Shown here: positions 43,868-52,879 of the stretch, one piece after another | How positions within the stretch are numbered: position 1 is the stretch's first letter | Layout of the letters: each line of letters starts with the position of its first letter | Position numbers and translations under genes: made by a program | The notes under the pieces: model-generated | What the model saw: only the letters and a program-made list of their open reading frames with translations | Database searches by the model: none | Told to the model about the DNA's origin: nothing | Origin: Verrucomicrobiia bacterium | GTDB taxonomy: Bacteria; Verrucomicrobiota; Verrucomicrobiia; Verrucomicrobiales; Akkermansiaceae | Assembly: GCA_030430455.1 (NCBI GenBank) | Contig: JAUIJB010000005.1 | Span: 32,042 to 96,041, forward strand | DNA: 64,000 nucleotides | Direction: 5' to 3'

Positions 43868-46447
43868 GTGCCGCTCCGCGCCCTCCTCCGACCGACCCTG
43901 CCCGCCCTGCTGGGCCGGCTCGCTGCCGCCCTGCTGGTCCCGTCGGCCAGCGCGCAGCTGGCCCCGGCGTGGCCCGACGGCAGCTACACCAGCCGGCCCT
44001 GGGTCCGCTGGTATTGGCCCGGCGGGGCGGCCGACGAGGCCGGGGTCAGCCGCCAGCTCGAGGAGATCGCCATCGATGGCTTCGGCGGCGTCTGCCTCAG
44101 CCTGGCCCCGGGCGACCCGGCGAAGGCCGCGCAGTTCCGCCCCTGGCTCGGGCCGGGCTCGGTGGAAATGATCGCCCACGCCGCGCGGGAGGCCGAGCGA
44201 CTCGGGCTCGGCTTCGACCTCGACGACGTCGCCGGGCACCCGCTCGGCGGCCCTTCGGTCACCGGCGTCGACCGCGCCACACGGATCCGCCCGGTGATCG
44301 TCAACCACGAGGGCGGCGTGCTGGAGCTGGACTTCGGCGGGCTCGCGCCGGCCATGCTGCTCGCCTGGCCGCGCAATGGCGAGGCCGTCGACCTGCTGCC
44401 CTGGATCGAGGGGGGCCGCCTGCGCTGGGAGTCGCCGCCGGGGAACTGGTCGGTCTTCGGGATCATCGCCGAGCCGACCGACCAGCAGGTCGAGGATCCC
44501 GCACCGGGCGCCGAGGGCTGGGTCCTCGACCCCTTCGACCCCGCGGCCATGGAGCGCTTCCTCGCCCGCCACGAGGAGGCCTGGTTCCGCTACGACGGCC
44601 CCTTTCCGCGGGCCCACTTCCTCGACCTGAGCGGCGACGAGCAGGCGGACTGGTCGCCGGCCGTTCCCTCGGCCTTCGGGAACAATCGCGGCTACCCGCT
44701 CGCCGGGCACCTGCCGGCACTTTTCGGCGAGGGACCGGGCGGCGAGATCGAGCGCGTCCTCGCCGACTACCGCGAGACCCTCGCCGAGCTGCGCCTGCTC
44801 GCGGCCACGCGCTGGCGCGACTCCCGCCTGGTCGCCGGCTCGCAGACCCGCGCCGCGAGCCACGACTCCAGCGGCCACCCGCTCGACCTCCCCGCCCTCT
44901 TCGACATCCCCACCGTCATGGCCGAGGCGCCGCTGGGCGAGGCCGACCGCCGCCGGCTCCACTTTGCCGCCTCGGCCGCCATGTCCCGTGCCACCCCGCT
45001 GGTCGCCGCCGAGCTCAGCTGGCCCGACCACGAGCGCTTCCGGGTCACCCCCGGCGCGATCAAGCGGGCAGCCGACCAAGCCTGGCTCGGCGGCGCCACC
45101 CACCTGGTGCTGCACTCGATCCGCCTGCCCGGTGGCGGCCGCCTCGGCCCGCATCCGCCCCACCTCGACGCCAACGACGCGCTGCGCGCCGGCCGCGACG
45201 CGCTGGCTGGCTACATCGGCCGCTGCCAGGCGCTGCTGCAGGCAAGCGCGCCGGATGCCCGGGTGCTGCTCTACCTGCCGATGCACGACTGCTGGGCGGA
45301 GGGCGACGCACCGGCCGCCGGTGCCCTCGACCGCTGGCTGCAGCGCAGCGGCTACCGCGCCGCCGCCGCCACGCTCGAGGCCGCCGGCATTCCCTACCAC
45401 ACGGTGTCCGACCGCATGATCCGCGAGATCCGCGTCGAGGACGGCCAGCTGATCCTCGGCGAACTGCCCCACGCCACCCTGGTGTTTCCCGAGGTCACCC
45501 GCCTGTCCGAGAACACCGCCCTCAAGCTGCTCGAGATCGGCCAGCTCGGCGGCCACCTGAGCGTCGCCGGCAGCTGGCCGCGCGACGTCCCCGGAATGGT
45601 GCTGGCCGACATCCGCCGGGGCACCCTGTTCCAGGCCCTTCAAGGCCTCCCTGAGGAAGCCTCCAGCGAGGGCGATGACCTCGTTGCCCTGCTGGCGGAG
45701 CGCGGGGTCGAGCCGGAGCCGATGGCCGCGCTCGGCATCGACTTCATCCGTCGCCGTGAACTCGGCGGATACCTCTACTTCCTCACCAACACCCACCCGG
45801 TCGGGTTCGACGGCTGGCTGCCGCTCTCCGGCCATCCGGCCGGCGTATCCCTGCTCGACCCGCTGCTGCCCGCGCTCAGTGGCAAGCTGCCGCTGCGCCG
45901 CAAGGGCGAGCGCAGCGAGTGCCGGATCACCCTGGCGCCGGGCCAGGCGGTGTTCCTCCGCACGGTGGTCGACGAGGTCCCTGTCGCTCTCCGCGACGCC
46001 CGCTCGGCGGACCCCGCCAACGCCACGGTCCTCGCCGGGACTTGGAGACTCAACCTCCCGGCCGCGGACGATGCGGACCAGGCAGACGATGCGGCCGAGA
46101 TCGAGACCCCGATGCTCGGCCCGTGGACCAGTGCGGCCGACGCCCGGCTTCGCGCCACCACGGGGCCGGTGAGCTACCGGCTCGACTTCCCCGGCCCGGA
46201 GGAGCTGGTGGATGGCGACTGCCTGCTCGAGCTCGGCACGCTGGCATCGACCGCGACCGTCCGCCTCAACGGCAAGCTGCTCGGCGAGGCCTTCGCCGCG
46301 CCGTTCCAGCTGCTGGTCCGGGAGGGGCTGCTCGAGGCGACGAACACCCTCGAGGTCGAGGTCACCGACCGGCCGACCCAGGCGGACACCCTTTCCGGCC
46401 TGCTCGGTCCGGTCCGGCTGGTGCCGCTGGTTGCCGCAGGCCCGTAG
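43868..46447 (+). CDS. GH106-like glycoside hydrolase (alpha-L-rhamnosidase family)
   Basis: 859 residues from a GTG start; signal peptide MPLRALLRPT...SASAQ. The region after it (SRPWVRWYWPGGAADEAGVS, then EIAIDGFGGVCLSL) is the typical N-terminus of GH106 alpha-L-rhamnosidases and related proteins. A long TIM-barrel-like section runs to about 600, and a C-terminal galactose-binding-like sandwich lies at about 745-850 (DCLLELGTLASTATVRLNGK). I cannot place catalytic residues with confidence. It is shorter than typical GH106 enzymes (about 1,000 or more). A rhamnosidase role would fit the PL11 lyase 1.4 kb away. Confidence 0.8.
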   Translation: MPLRALLRPTLPALLGRLAAALLVPSASAQLAPAWPDGSYTSRPWVRWYWPGGAADEAGVSRQLEEIAIDGFGGVCLSLAPGDPAKAAQFRPWLGPGSVEMIAHAAREAERLGLGFDLDDVAGHPLGGPSVTGVDRATRIRPVIVNHEGGVLELDFGGLAPAMLLAWPRNGEAVDLLPWIEGGRLRWESPPGNWSVFGIIAEPTDQQVEDPAPGAEGWVLDPFDPAAMERFLARHEEAWFRYDGPFPRAHFLDLSGDEQADWSPAVPSAFGNNRGYPLAGHLPALFGEGPGGEIERVLADYRETLAELRLLAATRWRDSRLVAGSQTRAASHDSSGHPLDLPALFDIPTVMAEAPLGEADRRRLHFAASAAMSRATPLVAAELSWPDHERFRVTPGAIKRAADQAWLGGATHLVLHSIRLPGGGRLGPHPPHLDANDALRAGRDALAGYIGRCQALLQASAPDARVLLYLPMHDCWAEGDAPAAGALDRWLQRSGYRAAAATLEAAGIPYHTVSDRMIREIRVEDGQLILGELPHATLVFPEVTRLSENTALKLLEIGQLGGHLSVAGSWPRDVPGMVLADIRRGTLFQALQGLPEEASSEGDDLVALLAERGVEPEPMAALGIDFIRRRELGGYLYFLTNTHPVGFDGWLPLSGHPAGVSLLDPLLPALSGKLPLRRKGERSECRITLAPGQAVFLRTVVDEVPVALRDARSADPANATVLAGTWRLNLPAADDADQADDAAEIETPMLGPWTSAADARLRATTGPVSYRLDFPGPEELVDGDCLLELGTLASTATVRLNGKLLGEAFAAPFQLLVREGLLEATNTLEVEVTDRPTQADTLSGLLGPVRLVPLVAAGP

Positions 46448-46504
46448 GATCGCCGTCGCCCGGACCGCTTGGGGCCCTCGCGGGGGAATCGCCACCTCGC
46501 GAAC

Positions 46505-47368
46505 TCAACCCGCGGTGTCGAGCAGTTCGCCCGACGCTGCCTCCAGGGTGACCCGATGGGGACCATTGCGGCGCAGGCGGACCACCCGGGTGACGGGGTC
46601 TCCCCCCGGCACGCTGAAGATCCGTGAACCCCGCTCGTTGGGTGTCGGCCTCACCGTGATCTTCGCCGGGCAGTTGCTGACCACCGTGATCTCGATCGAC
46701 CGGTTGCCGCCGTTGTTCACCACCCGGCAGGAAAGCCGTCCCTGCGGCCTGACATGAACCGCGTTCCCCGTCGCGCCGGCGGACCCGCCAGCGCTGCTCG
46801 CTCTCGTGGCGCTCCGCTTCTTCTCCTCGGCTTCTGCCGCCTCCGCGAGCTCCGCGTCCATGGCCTCGGCCATGACCCTCTGCCGCTCCTGCTCTTCCTC
46901 GAGCTGCTGTTGCGCCAACTCCGGGTCGTAGCCGTACTTCTCCTGGAGCTCGCCGGAAAGCTCATCGAAACCGACTCTCGCGACCCCAGAAGCGTGCCGG
47001 ATGTGCAGGCCGATGTCGGAAACCTTGAGAATGGTCACGTCGCGGTAGTCGCCCCCGCGGGTCTCGAGCACTTCCACCGAACTCCCGACCGCCGCCTCGC
47101 GCCGGCTCGCGACCGCGGCCGCACGCTTCGCGGCGCGAACGCTTGCCACTTCGGCACGAATCGTCCGGAGCTCCTCCTGCAGATCGCTCTCCTCCTGCTC
47201 CAGCCGCTCGAGCTGCGAGTCGAGCCGGCCGAGCGTGTCGGCCAGTTCCCTTCGCTCCTCCAGCTCCTCGACCGCCTTCTCAGCGAGGCGAATCCGGTCC
47301 TCGAGGGTCTCCGCCGCGGCCGCGGCCACGAGCAGTCCGCCAAGAACGAGGGTTCGCACGGTCGTCAT
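46505..47368 (-). CDS. Exported coiled-coil protein of unknown function
   Basis: 287 residues, signal peptide MTTVRTLVLGGLLVAAAAA. Residues 20-95 are a heptad-rich coiled coil (LGRLDSQLERLEQEESDLQE). A small beta domain follows (VLETRGGDYRDVTILKVSDI, IRHASGVARVGFDELSGELQ), of the kind seen in many verrucomicrobial exported proteins, then another charged helix and a C-terminal Ig-like sandwich from about 205. Not recognised further. Its start codon overlaps the stop of the upstream lipoprotein gene (47365-47368), so both form an operon. A periplasmic structural or adaptor role is only a guess. Confidence 0.7.
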   Translation of the reverse strand: MTTVRTLVLGGLLVAAAAAETLEDRIRLAEKAVEELEERRELADTLGRLDSQLERLEQEESDLQEELRTIRAEVASVRAAKRAAAVASRREAAVGSSVEVLETRGGDYRDVTILKVSDIGLHIRHASGVARVGFDELSGELQEKYGYDPELAQQQLEEEQERQRVMAEAMDAELAEAAEAEEKKRSATRASSAGGSAGATGNAVHVRPQGRLSCRVVNNGGNRSIEITVVSNCPAKITVRPTPNERGSRIFSVPGGDPVTRVVRLRRNGPHRVTLEAASGELLDTAG

Positions 47369-47676
47369 CTCGTTTCGCGATTGAGTTCCACGTTTGCCTC
47401 GACGATCTCCGCGCCGAGAACCTCCAGTCGTTCCTCGGTGCTCGTGATCGCCGCCTTCGCTTCCGCAATCCGCTCATCCAGCTCCACCCGGCTCGGCAGT
47501 TCCTCCACTGCGGCCGCATCGATCGTCTCCTGGAGTTCGGCGAGGCGCTGTTGCGCCGCCTGCTCGGCGGCGCTCGGCTGGGTCGCGGCGGGCCCACCCT
47601 GGCTCCCGTCGCAGGAGGTGAGGGCCCATCCAAGGAGCAAGAGGAGCCCTCCCGGGCGGAGTCGAACGCGAAGCAT
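47365..47676 (-). CDS. Small coiled-coil lipoprotein
   Basis: 103 residues from MLRVRLRPGG. The lipobox is ALTSC with Cys22. The mature part is almost entirely one alpha-helical, heptad-like stretch (AAQQRLAELQETIDAAAVEE and ITSTEERLEVLGAEIVEANV). The stop overlaps the next start by four bases (ATGA), which indicates translational coupling with the coiled-coil protein. The two may interact through their helices (inference). A start seven codons further upstream is possible but would lengthen the n-region. Confidence 0.7.
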   Translation of the reverse strand: MLRVRLRPGGLLLLLGWALTSCDGSQGGPAATQPSAAEQAAQQRLAELQETIDAAAVEELPSRVELDERIAEAKAAITSTEERLEVLGAEIVEANVELNRETR

Positions 47677-47884
47677 CCGGTGACTCCTAACAGGCAATCC
47701 TCGCAGAGGTCAAGATTGCGAGCCAGCAAACCGATCCGGCGTCACTTTCCGCCCGCTGTTCCTCCAGACGGGAATGGGTGCACGCCGGCCCGGATCGAAG
47801 GGCACTCGGGGGAACCGAATGCTGGCGGGGTGATTCGCAGATTGCTGAGGGTGTGGCAGTGCGAGCGCGCCGGGTTCCATCGAC

Positions 47885-50800
47885 TCACCTCACCTCGACC
47901 CGGTAGATGCGCACCGGCTGGCCGTCACTGCCGGTGTCGGTGACCTGAATCGTGCCGCCGGTTCCGGCGATGGAGTCCTGCGGGACGCCGTCGGTCAACA
48001 CCACTTCCCACGATCCGGGCTGCATGGTCGGTGAGCAGTCGACGCGGTAGGTTTTCCCTTCCACCGTGGGGAAGCTCAGCACGAAGTTCCCCCCGACTTT
48101 GCCCAACTCGGTGATCGCAAGCCGGCTGCTTGAATCGCCGGGGTCGGTCCCGGCGTTGAACTCGTCGATGTTCTTCATTCCGTCGCCGTCCGGGTCCGCG
48201 TCGTCCGCCGCGTCGCCGGTGTTCGCGGTGGTCTCGAAGTGCTCGAGCCGCCATGCCTGGAGGGCCGTCAGCGGGGTGACGGAGGCTTCCGCCGAAGGGC
48301 CGCTCTCGGACACCCCCATCAGGGCGGTGACGACGTAGTGGTAGGTGCTGCCGTTGGTCAGGCCCGTGTCGAGGAAGGCCGGATTGGGAACGTTGGCCGC
48401 GACCAGCGTGTAGGGGCCACCGGGAGTGGTGGCGCGCTTGACGGCGTAGCGGTCGGCGTCGGTCACGGGATTCCAGTCCAGCTCCACCTGCCCCTCCCCG
48501 GCGCTGGCGAGAAGCCCGGCCGGGGCGGCCGGCGGGGCCGCCAGTTCCGCGATCTCACCGGCCGGGAGGGCACGGGCGTGGATCTGGAACTCGTCGAGGA
48601 AGCCGTCGAAATAGGGATCGGCGGCAAACTGCGAGCGCCCGAGGTAGTTCTGAGCCGTGCTGCCCAGGCTTGCGGGGGTGAGGGTCATCCCGGGATTGCT
48701 GCCGACCTCGCTGCCATTCACGTAGAGCCGGCCGGTGCCTCCGGAAAGCGTCACCGCCACGTGGGTCCACGCCCCGGTGGGAAGCGCGGCGCTGCCGTCG
48801 ATGACCTCCTCACCGGCAGGTCCGGCGGTGGTGATGGCGAAGCGGACCGTTCCGGTGGAGCCGTTCCGGGGCGTCAGGAACAGGTAGCTGCCCTCCGGCC
48901 CGTTGCCGAAGTCGAGGATGCGGACCCAGTCGGAAGATCCGCCATCCCAGTAGACCCAGGCGCTGGCGGTGAAATCGTCGAGGCTCCCGACGACGCCCGC
49001 TGCGAGGGTGACGTGGTCATCCGACCCGTCCAGGCTGACGCCGTTGTGGATGCGCCCGGCAGCGAAGGCAGCCCCGTCGACAAGCGCGCCGTCCCAGCCG
49101 TTGCCGGTGGCGTCCCGCGCAAGCGTTCCGCTTGTCTCGTCGAAACGCAGGTGCAGATGGGGCGGAGAGGGAATGGCGGTCGTCGCGCTGGCTTCGTCGG
49201 AGTCGGGTCCTTCCCCCGCCGCATTCCGTGCCGAAACGACATAGTGGTAGGTGATGCCCGGCGAGACGTCACTGTCGTCGTAGGTGGTTCCGGTCCATCC
49301 GGTCGCAATGGTGGCATAGGAGCCGCCCGTGGTGATCGATCGCCTCACCTCGTAGCTCGCGGCCCCGGCGAGAGGCGTCCAAGCGAGTCCGATGCTCCGG
49401 TCGTTCGGAGTCGCGACCAGGCTGGTGGGCGCGGCCGGCGCGGCCAGCCCCGCCAATACCGCCACTTCGGAGCCGCTCAGCGCGTAGTTGAAGACATGAA
49501 ACTCATCGAGCCTGCCGTCGAAGAATGGGTCGGCCCCGAACTGGCTGTCGCCCAGGAAGTTCGCCGTCGGATCAAAGTCGGAGGGCTTGATCGTGATGGC
49601 GCCCGAGGTGTCGACGCTCACGCCGTCGACGTAGAGGCGGGCCTCGGAGCTGCCCAAAGTGACCGCGACATGGACCCATTGGCCGGTGGCCAGGGCCGGG
49701 GCGTCGAGTCGCTGTTCATCGCCTCCATCCTTGATGGCGAAACGAAGTCCGCCGCCACCCGCCTGCGGGGTGAGGAAGAGGTACTCGCCGGTCCCGTTTC
49801 CGAAGTCGAAGATCCGCTGCCAGTTGCCGCCACCATCCCACCAGACCCAGGTGGCGATCGAGATTTCGTCCCCGTTGAAAATGCCCGGCGGAAGGGTGGC
49901 CCGGTCGTTGCTGCCGTCGAAGTCGAGCGCCTGCCCGGAGACTCCCGCCGGGTAATTCGGAGATCCCTCCGAGGCCGCGTCATTCCGGTTGCCGGATCCG
50001 TCGACGGCATCTCCATCCATCCGGTAGTGGACGATCAGGCCGGGACCCGCCGTGACCGCGACTTCGTTGCTGTAGGCACCGACATTGCCCGACGTGTCCG
50101 TCGCGGCGACCACGTAGTGGTAGGTCTCGCCATCGGCGGCATTGCCGTCCCTGAAGCGGGTCTCGCTCCCGTCGACCGAACCGCGGAACTCGTAGAAGCC
50201 TCCGGGTGACTCCGCGCGGTAGATGCGATAGCCGCCCAGGTCCGGGTCGTCATTGGGATTCCAGCTCAGCGAGACGAGGCTGCCATCCGCGGAGGCCGTC
50301 AGGCCGGACGGCGCCGCCGGGGGGGTGAGGTCGCCGGCATAGATGATGTTCGGCGTCGGCGGCGGACTCATGCCCTCTCCGATGTAAAAACTCGGGTGCG
50401 GGGGCTGGTTGTAGCCGACGTTCTGCCAGGCGAGGGCGACGCGATACTGCGGATCGTGGACAAGGGTGTGGATGCGGTGGCTGGTGACTTCGGTGGTGGT
50501 GAAAATCCTCAGCTTGGTGTTGTCCGCGGAGTGGTAGATCAACTCCTCGCGCCAGTCGCCGAGGATGTCGCCGGAGAAGCACGGATTGGCCTTGGTTCCG
50601 TTGATGCCGTTGGTGGCGTAGCTCCCACCGGCGTTGTAGATGCTGTTGTAGCGATAAGGTCCGGAGCCGCCCCATTTCTCAATCACCGGGTTCTTCCCGG
50701 CCCCGTCGGCGGAGCCCAGGAACTCGCGCTGGAGGTCGGCGGTCCACCAGGCCACGAAACCCCACATCTTTCCGGTGTGATTGCCGCCGATCGGGTTGCC

Positions 50801-52204
50801 ATCGACGTCGTAGACCTCGGAACGGGCGGTCGACCACATCTGGTAGCCGAAATGGTCCGGGTCGATATGCGCCGCCACTCCACGCCCGATGTCTCCGGAA
50901 TTGTAGTCGTCGAAAATGATCTCGCCGGTCGCGGCATCGCGAAAGGTCGCGCCGTTGGCAGAGGTCTCGTGGGGCATCCAAACCTCGAGTCCCGGACGAT
51001 CCGGGTCCATGTCCGAAACATGCAGGGCATCGCCGTGGCCGAGTCCGGTCGAGTAGAGTCCGGTGCCGTCATCGTCGACGCACATCGATCCGTAGACGAT
51101 CTCATCCCTCCCGTCGGCGTCCACGTCGGCCACGCTCAGGTTGTGATTGCCCTGGCCGGCATAGGCCGAGTTCCCCGGGGCATTGGTGTCGAAAACCCAC
51201 CGCTGGACCAGCTCACCACCGATGAAATCCCAGGCCGCCAGCACCGAGCGGGTGTAGATTCCGCGGGTGGCCACCACGCTCGGCCGGGTCCCGTCAAGGT
51301 AGGCCACGCACGCCATCAAGCGATCCACCCGGTTGCCGTAGTTGTCACCCCAGGACGAGACATTGCCCCGCGCCGGGACGTAGTCGACGGTGTCGACGAA
51401 GGCCCCGGTCTGCCCGTCGAAGACGCTCAGATACTCCGGACCGCTCAGCACGTAGCCCGATCCGTTCCGCCAGTCGGCCGCCGCATCACCCAGCACCGTG
51501 CCGGTTCCGTCGGTCGAGCCATCGGCGGTCTTGCAGACCATCTCCGCCCGTCCGTCGCCGTCGAGGTCGTAGACCATGAACTGGGTGTAGTGCTCGCCGG
51601 AGCGAATGTTGATCCCGAGATCGATCCGCCACAGGAAGGTGCCATCCATTTCGTAGGCATCGAGGATGGTGTTACCGGTGTAGCCCGACTGGGCGTTGTC
51701 CTTGGCGTTCGACGGCTTCCATTTCAGGACCAGCTCATACTGCCCGTCGCCGTCGAGGTCGCCGACGCTGGTGTCGTTGGGGCTGTAGGAGTAGTTGAAG
51801 CCGTCGGGTGTCGTGCCCCCGGGCGGCCGCTGCAGCGGGATCTCCCAATGGTAGTCGCCCCGGACCGTGACCGGATCGCTGGGCGTCTTCTCGACGCCGC
51901 TTTCGACGGCGGACACGGCATAGGTGCTGCCCGGGGTGCCGCCGCCATCCATGAAGTTGGTGCTGGTGGTGATCGGGGCCGCGTTGAGCTTGATGCCGTC
52001 GCGATAGACGTTGAAGCCGGTCGAGGCCGGATCCTCCGTCCCGAACATCCGCCAGCCTACGTAGTTTCCCGAATTCGTCGACACCGCCACCACCCCGCGG
52101 TCGAGCCGCTCCATCTTCCGCTGGGCGTGGGCCGTCGTCGCAAAGAGCATTGCGATCAACAGACAACCCACCGCTGGCTTGGCGATCCTTCCGAATTCTT
52201 TCAT
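47885..52204 (-). CDS. Secreted rhamnogalacturonan lyase (PL11) with FnIII and LamG modules
   Basis: 1,439 residues; signal peptide ends TTAHAQ. The PL11 propeller occupies about 30-620: RGVVAVSTNSGNYVGWRMFG, FNVYRDGIKLN, STNFMDGGG, SVGDLDGDGQYELVLKWKPS, VYDLDGDGRAEMVCKTADGS and GKMWGFVAWWTADLQREFLG, the family's signature blocks with many Asp-rich calcium loops. Then FnIII, LamG, FnIII, LamG and FnIII modules in alternation, and the terminal verrucomicrobial beta domain after a DGDGMKNIDEF calcium segment. It should cleave the rhamnogalacturonan I backbone of pectin outside the cell. A TTG two codons upstream (52210) is an alternative start, since GAGG abuts the ATG. Confidence 0.94.
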   Translation of the reverse strand: MKEFGRIAKPAVGCLLIAMLFATTAHAQRKMERLDRGVVAVSTNSGNYVGWRMFGTEDPASTGFNVYRDGIKLNAAPITTSTNFMDGGGTPGSTYAVSAVESGVEKTPSDPVTVRGDYHWEIPLQRPPGGTTPDGFNYSYSPNDTSVGDLDGDGQYELVLKWKPSNAKDNAQSGYTGNTILDAYEMDGTFLWRIDLGINIRSGEHYTQFMVYDLDGDGRAEMVCKTADGSTDGTGTVLGDAAADWRNGSGYVLSGPEYLSVFDGQTGAFVDTVDYVPARGNVSSWGDNYGNRVDRLMACVAYLDGTRPSVVATRGIYTRSVLAAWDFIGGELVQRWVFDTNAPGNSAYAGQGNHNLSVADVDADGRDEIVYGSMCVDDDGTGLYSTGLGHGDALHVSDMDPDRPGLEVWMPHETSANGATFRDAATGEIIFDDYNSGDIGRGVAAHIDPDHFGYQMWSTARSEVYDVDGNPIGGNHTGKMWGFVAWWTADLQREFLGSADGAGKNPVIEKWGGSGPYRYNSIYNAGGSYATNGINGTKANPCFSGDILGDWREELIYHSADNTKLRIFTTTEVTSHRIHTLVHDPQYRVALAWQNVGYNQPPHPSFYIGEGMSPPPTPNIIYAGDLTPPAAPSGLTASADGSLVSLSWNPNDDPDLGGYRIYRAESPGGFYEFRGSVDGSETRFRDGNAADGETYHYVVAATDTSGNVGAYSNEVAVTAGPGLIVHYRMDGDAVDGSGNRNDAASEGSPNYPAGVSGQALDFDGSNDRATLPPGIFNGDEISIATWVWWDGGGNWQRIFDFGNGTGEYLFLTPQAGGGGLRFAIKDGGDEQRLDAPALATGQWVHVAVTLGSSEARLYVDGVSVDTSGAITIKPSDFDPTANFLGDSQFGADPFFDGRLDEFHVFNYALSGSEVAVLAGLAAPAAPTSLVATPNDRSIGLAWTPLAGAASYEVRRSITTGGSYATIATGWTGTTYDDSDVSPGITYHYVVSARNAAGEGPDSDEASATTAIPSPPHLHLRFDETSGTLARDATGNGWDGALVDGAAFAAGRIHNGVSLDGSDDHVTLAAGVVGSLDDFTASAWVYWDGGSSDWVRILDFGNGPEGSYLFLTPRNGSTGTVRFAITTAGPAGEEVIDGSAALPTGAWTHVAVTLSGGTGRLYVNGSEVGSNPGMTLTPASLGSTAQNYLGRSQFAADPYFDGFLDEFQIHARALPAGEIAELAAPPAAPAGLLASAGEGQVELDWNPVTDADRYAVKRATTPGGPYTLVAANVPNPAFLDTGLTNGSTYHYVVTALMGVSESGPSAEASVTPLTALQAWRLEHFETTANTGDAADDADPDGDGMKNIDEFNAGTDPGDSSSRLAITELGKVGGNFVLSFPTVEGKTYRVDCSPTMQPGSWEVVLTDGVPQDSIAGTGGTIQVTDTGSDGQPVRIYRVEVR

Positions 52205-52752
52205 CCTCAAACAAGTGCTTCAATCGAAGGGAACGACTCTTCCCCCCCACTGAGCGCCATGGTTCGCCCTGTGGAATCCTTTTTCCTGTCAGCCCCCCCG
52301 GGGGTCATCGATTGGGATTGCGGGGATTTTGGAGTTCGTGGAACGAACGTTCACTTCAACCCCGGACTTCGCAAGAAGTTGCGCTTTTCGTGCCATCAAC
52401 CCATGTGGCACGACGCCCCCGGAGGCGATGACTCCATCCCCCCCAGGGGAGTCACCCGAAGGTCGACTTCCACGCCCGGGACGCCCCGCTGATCCTCATC
52501 CACCTCCACCCCCTGCCCGCCGGCACCGCGGTCCCGGAACCCATCCAGGCGATCCCCGCCGTCCCGTGGTTCCTGCAAGCCGAAGCCTGGTGCCGCCCGA
52601 CTTGATCTTGATCCGTTCCGCACCGGCGGGCGGTCGCAGCGGATCCCGTTCCTGCCCCGGAGCTCCGCGACCTTCCGTTCGCCAAGCATGAGGAATCGGC
52701 ATCGCCCCTCTGGCAACACCGTCAAACGGATCTCTCGAAAAGCCCTTTGAAC
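52205..52752. other. Intergenic region with possible gene relic
   Basis: 548 bases before the PL11 gene without a convincing gene. Two things stand out. GAACGAACGTTCAC near 52341 is a partly palindromic sequence in the PL11 promoter region. Also, plus-strand codons from about 52450 to 52605 show strong GC bias at third positions and read as plausible protein (HPKVDFHARDAPLILIHLHP, then PEPIQAIPAVPWFLQAEAW) up to a TGA, but a stop lies just upstream and there is no start codon. This may be the 3' remnant of a lost gene. Confidence 0.35.
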
Positions 52753-52828
52753 TGGAGCCGGCTGCCGGATTCGAACCGGCGACCTACTGATTACAAATCA
52801 GTTGCTCTACCAACTGAGCTAAGCCGGC
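52753..52828 (-). tRNA. tRNA-Thr (anticodon TGT)
   Basis: 76 bases including an encoded 3' CCA. The 7-bp acceptor stem GCCGGCT/AGCCGGC is perfect; the D-loop region reads TAGCTCAGTTGGTAGAGCA; the anticodon stem CTGAT/ATCAG encloses TTTGTAA, giving anticodon TGT; the T-arm contains GGTTCGAATCC. It reads ACA and wobble threonine codons. Confidence 0.97.
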
Positions 52829-52879
52829 GTCACTGCCGCGGCAGGATCCCCCCGCGCGGGCATGGCGAAAAGCCCAAAA

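Noticed and set aside
52396..52725. A 109-codon minus-strand gene upstream of tRNA-Thr
   Set aside because: Composition is shadow-like (Arg, Gly, Asp) and codon periodicity favours the plus strand in the same segment.
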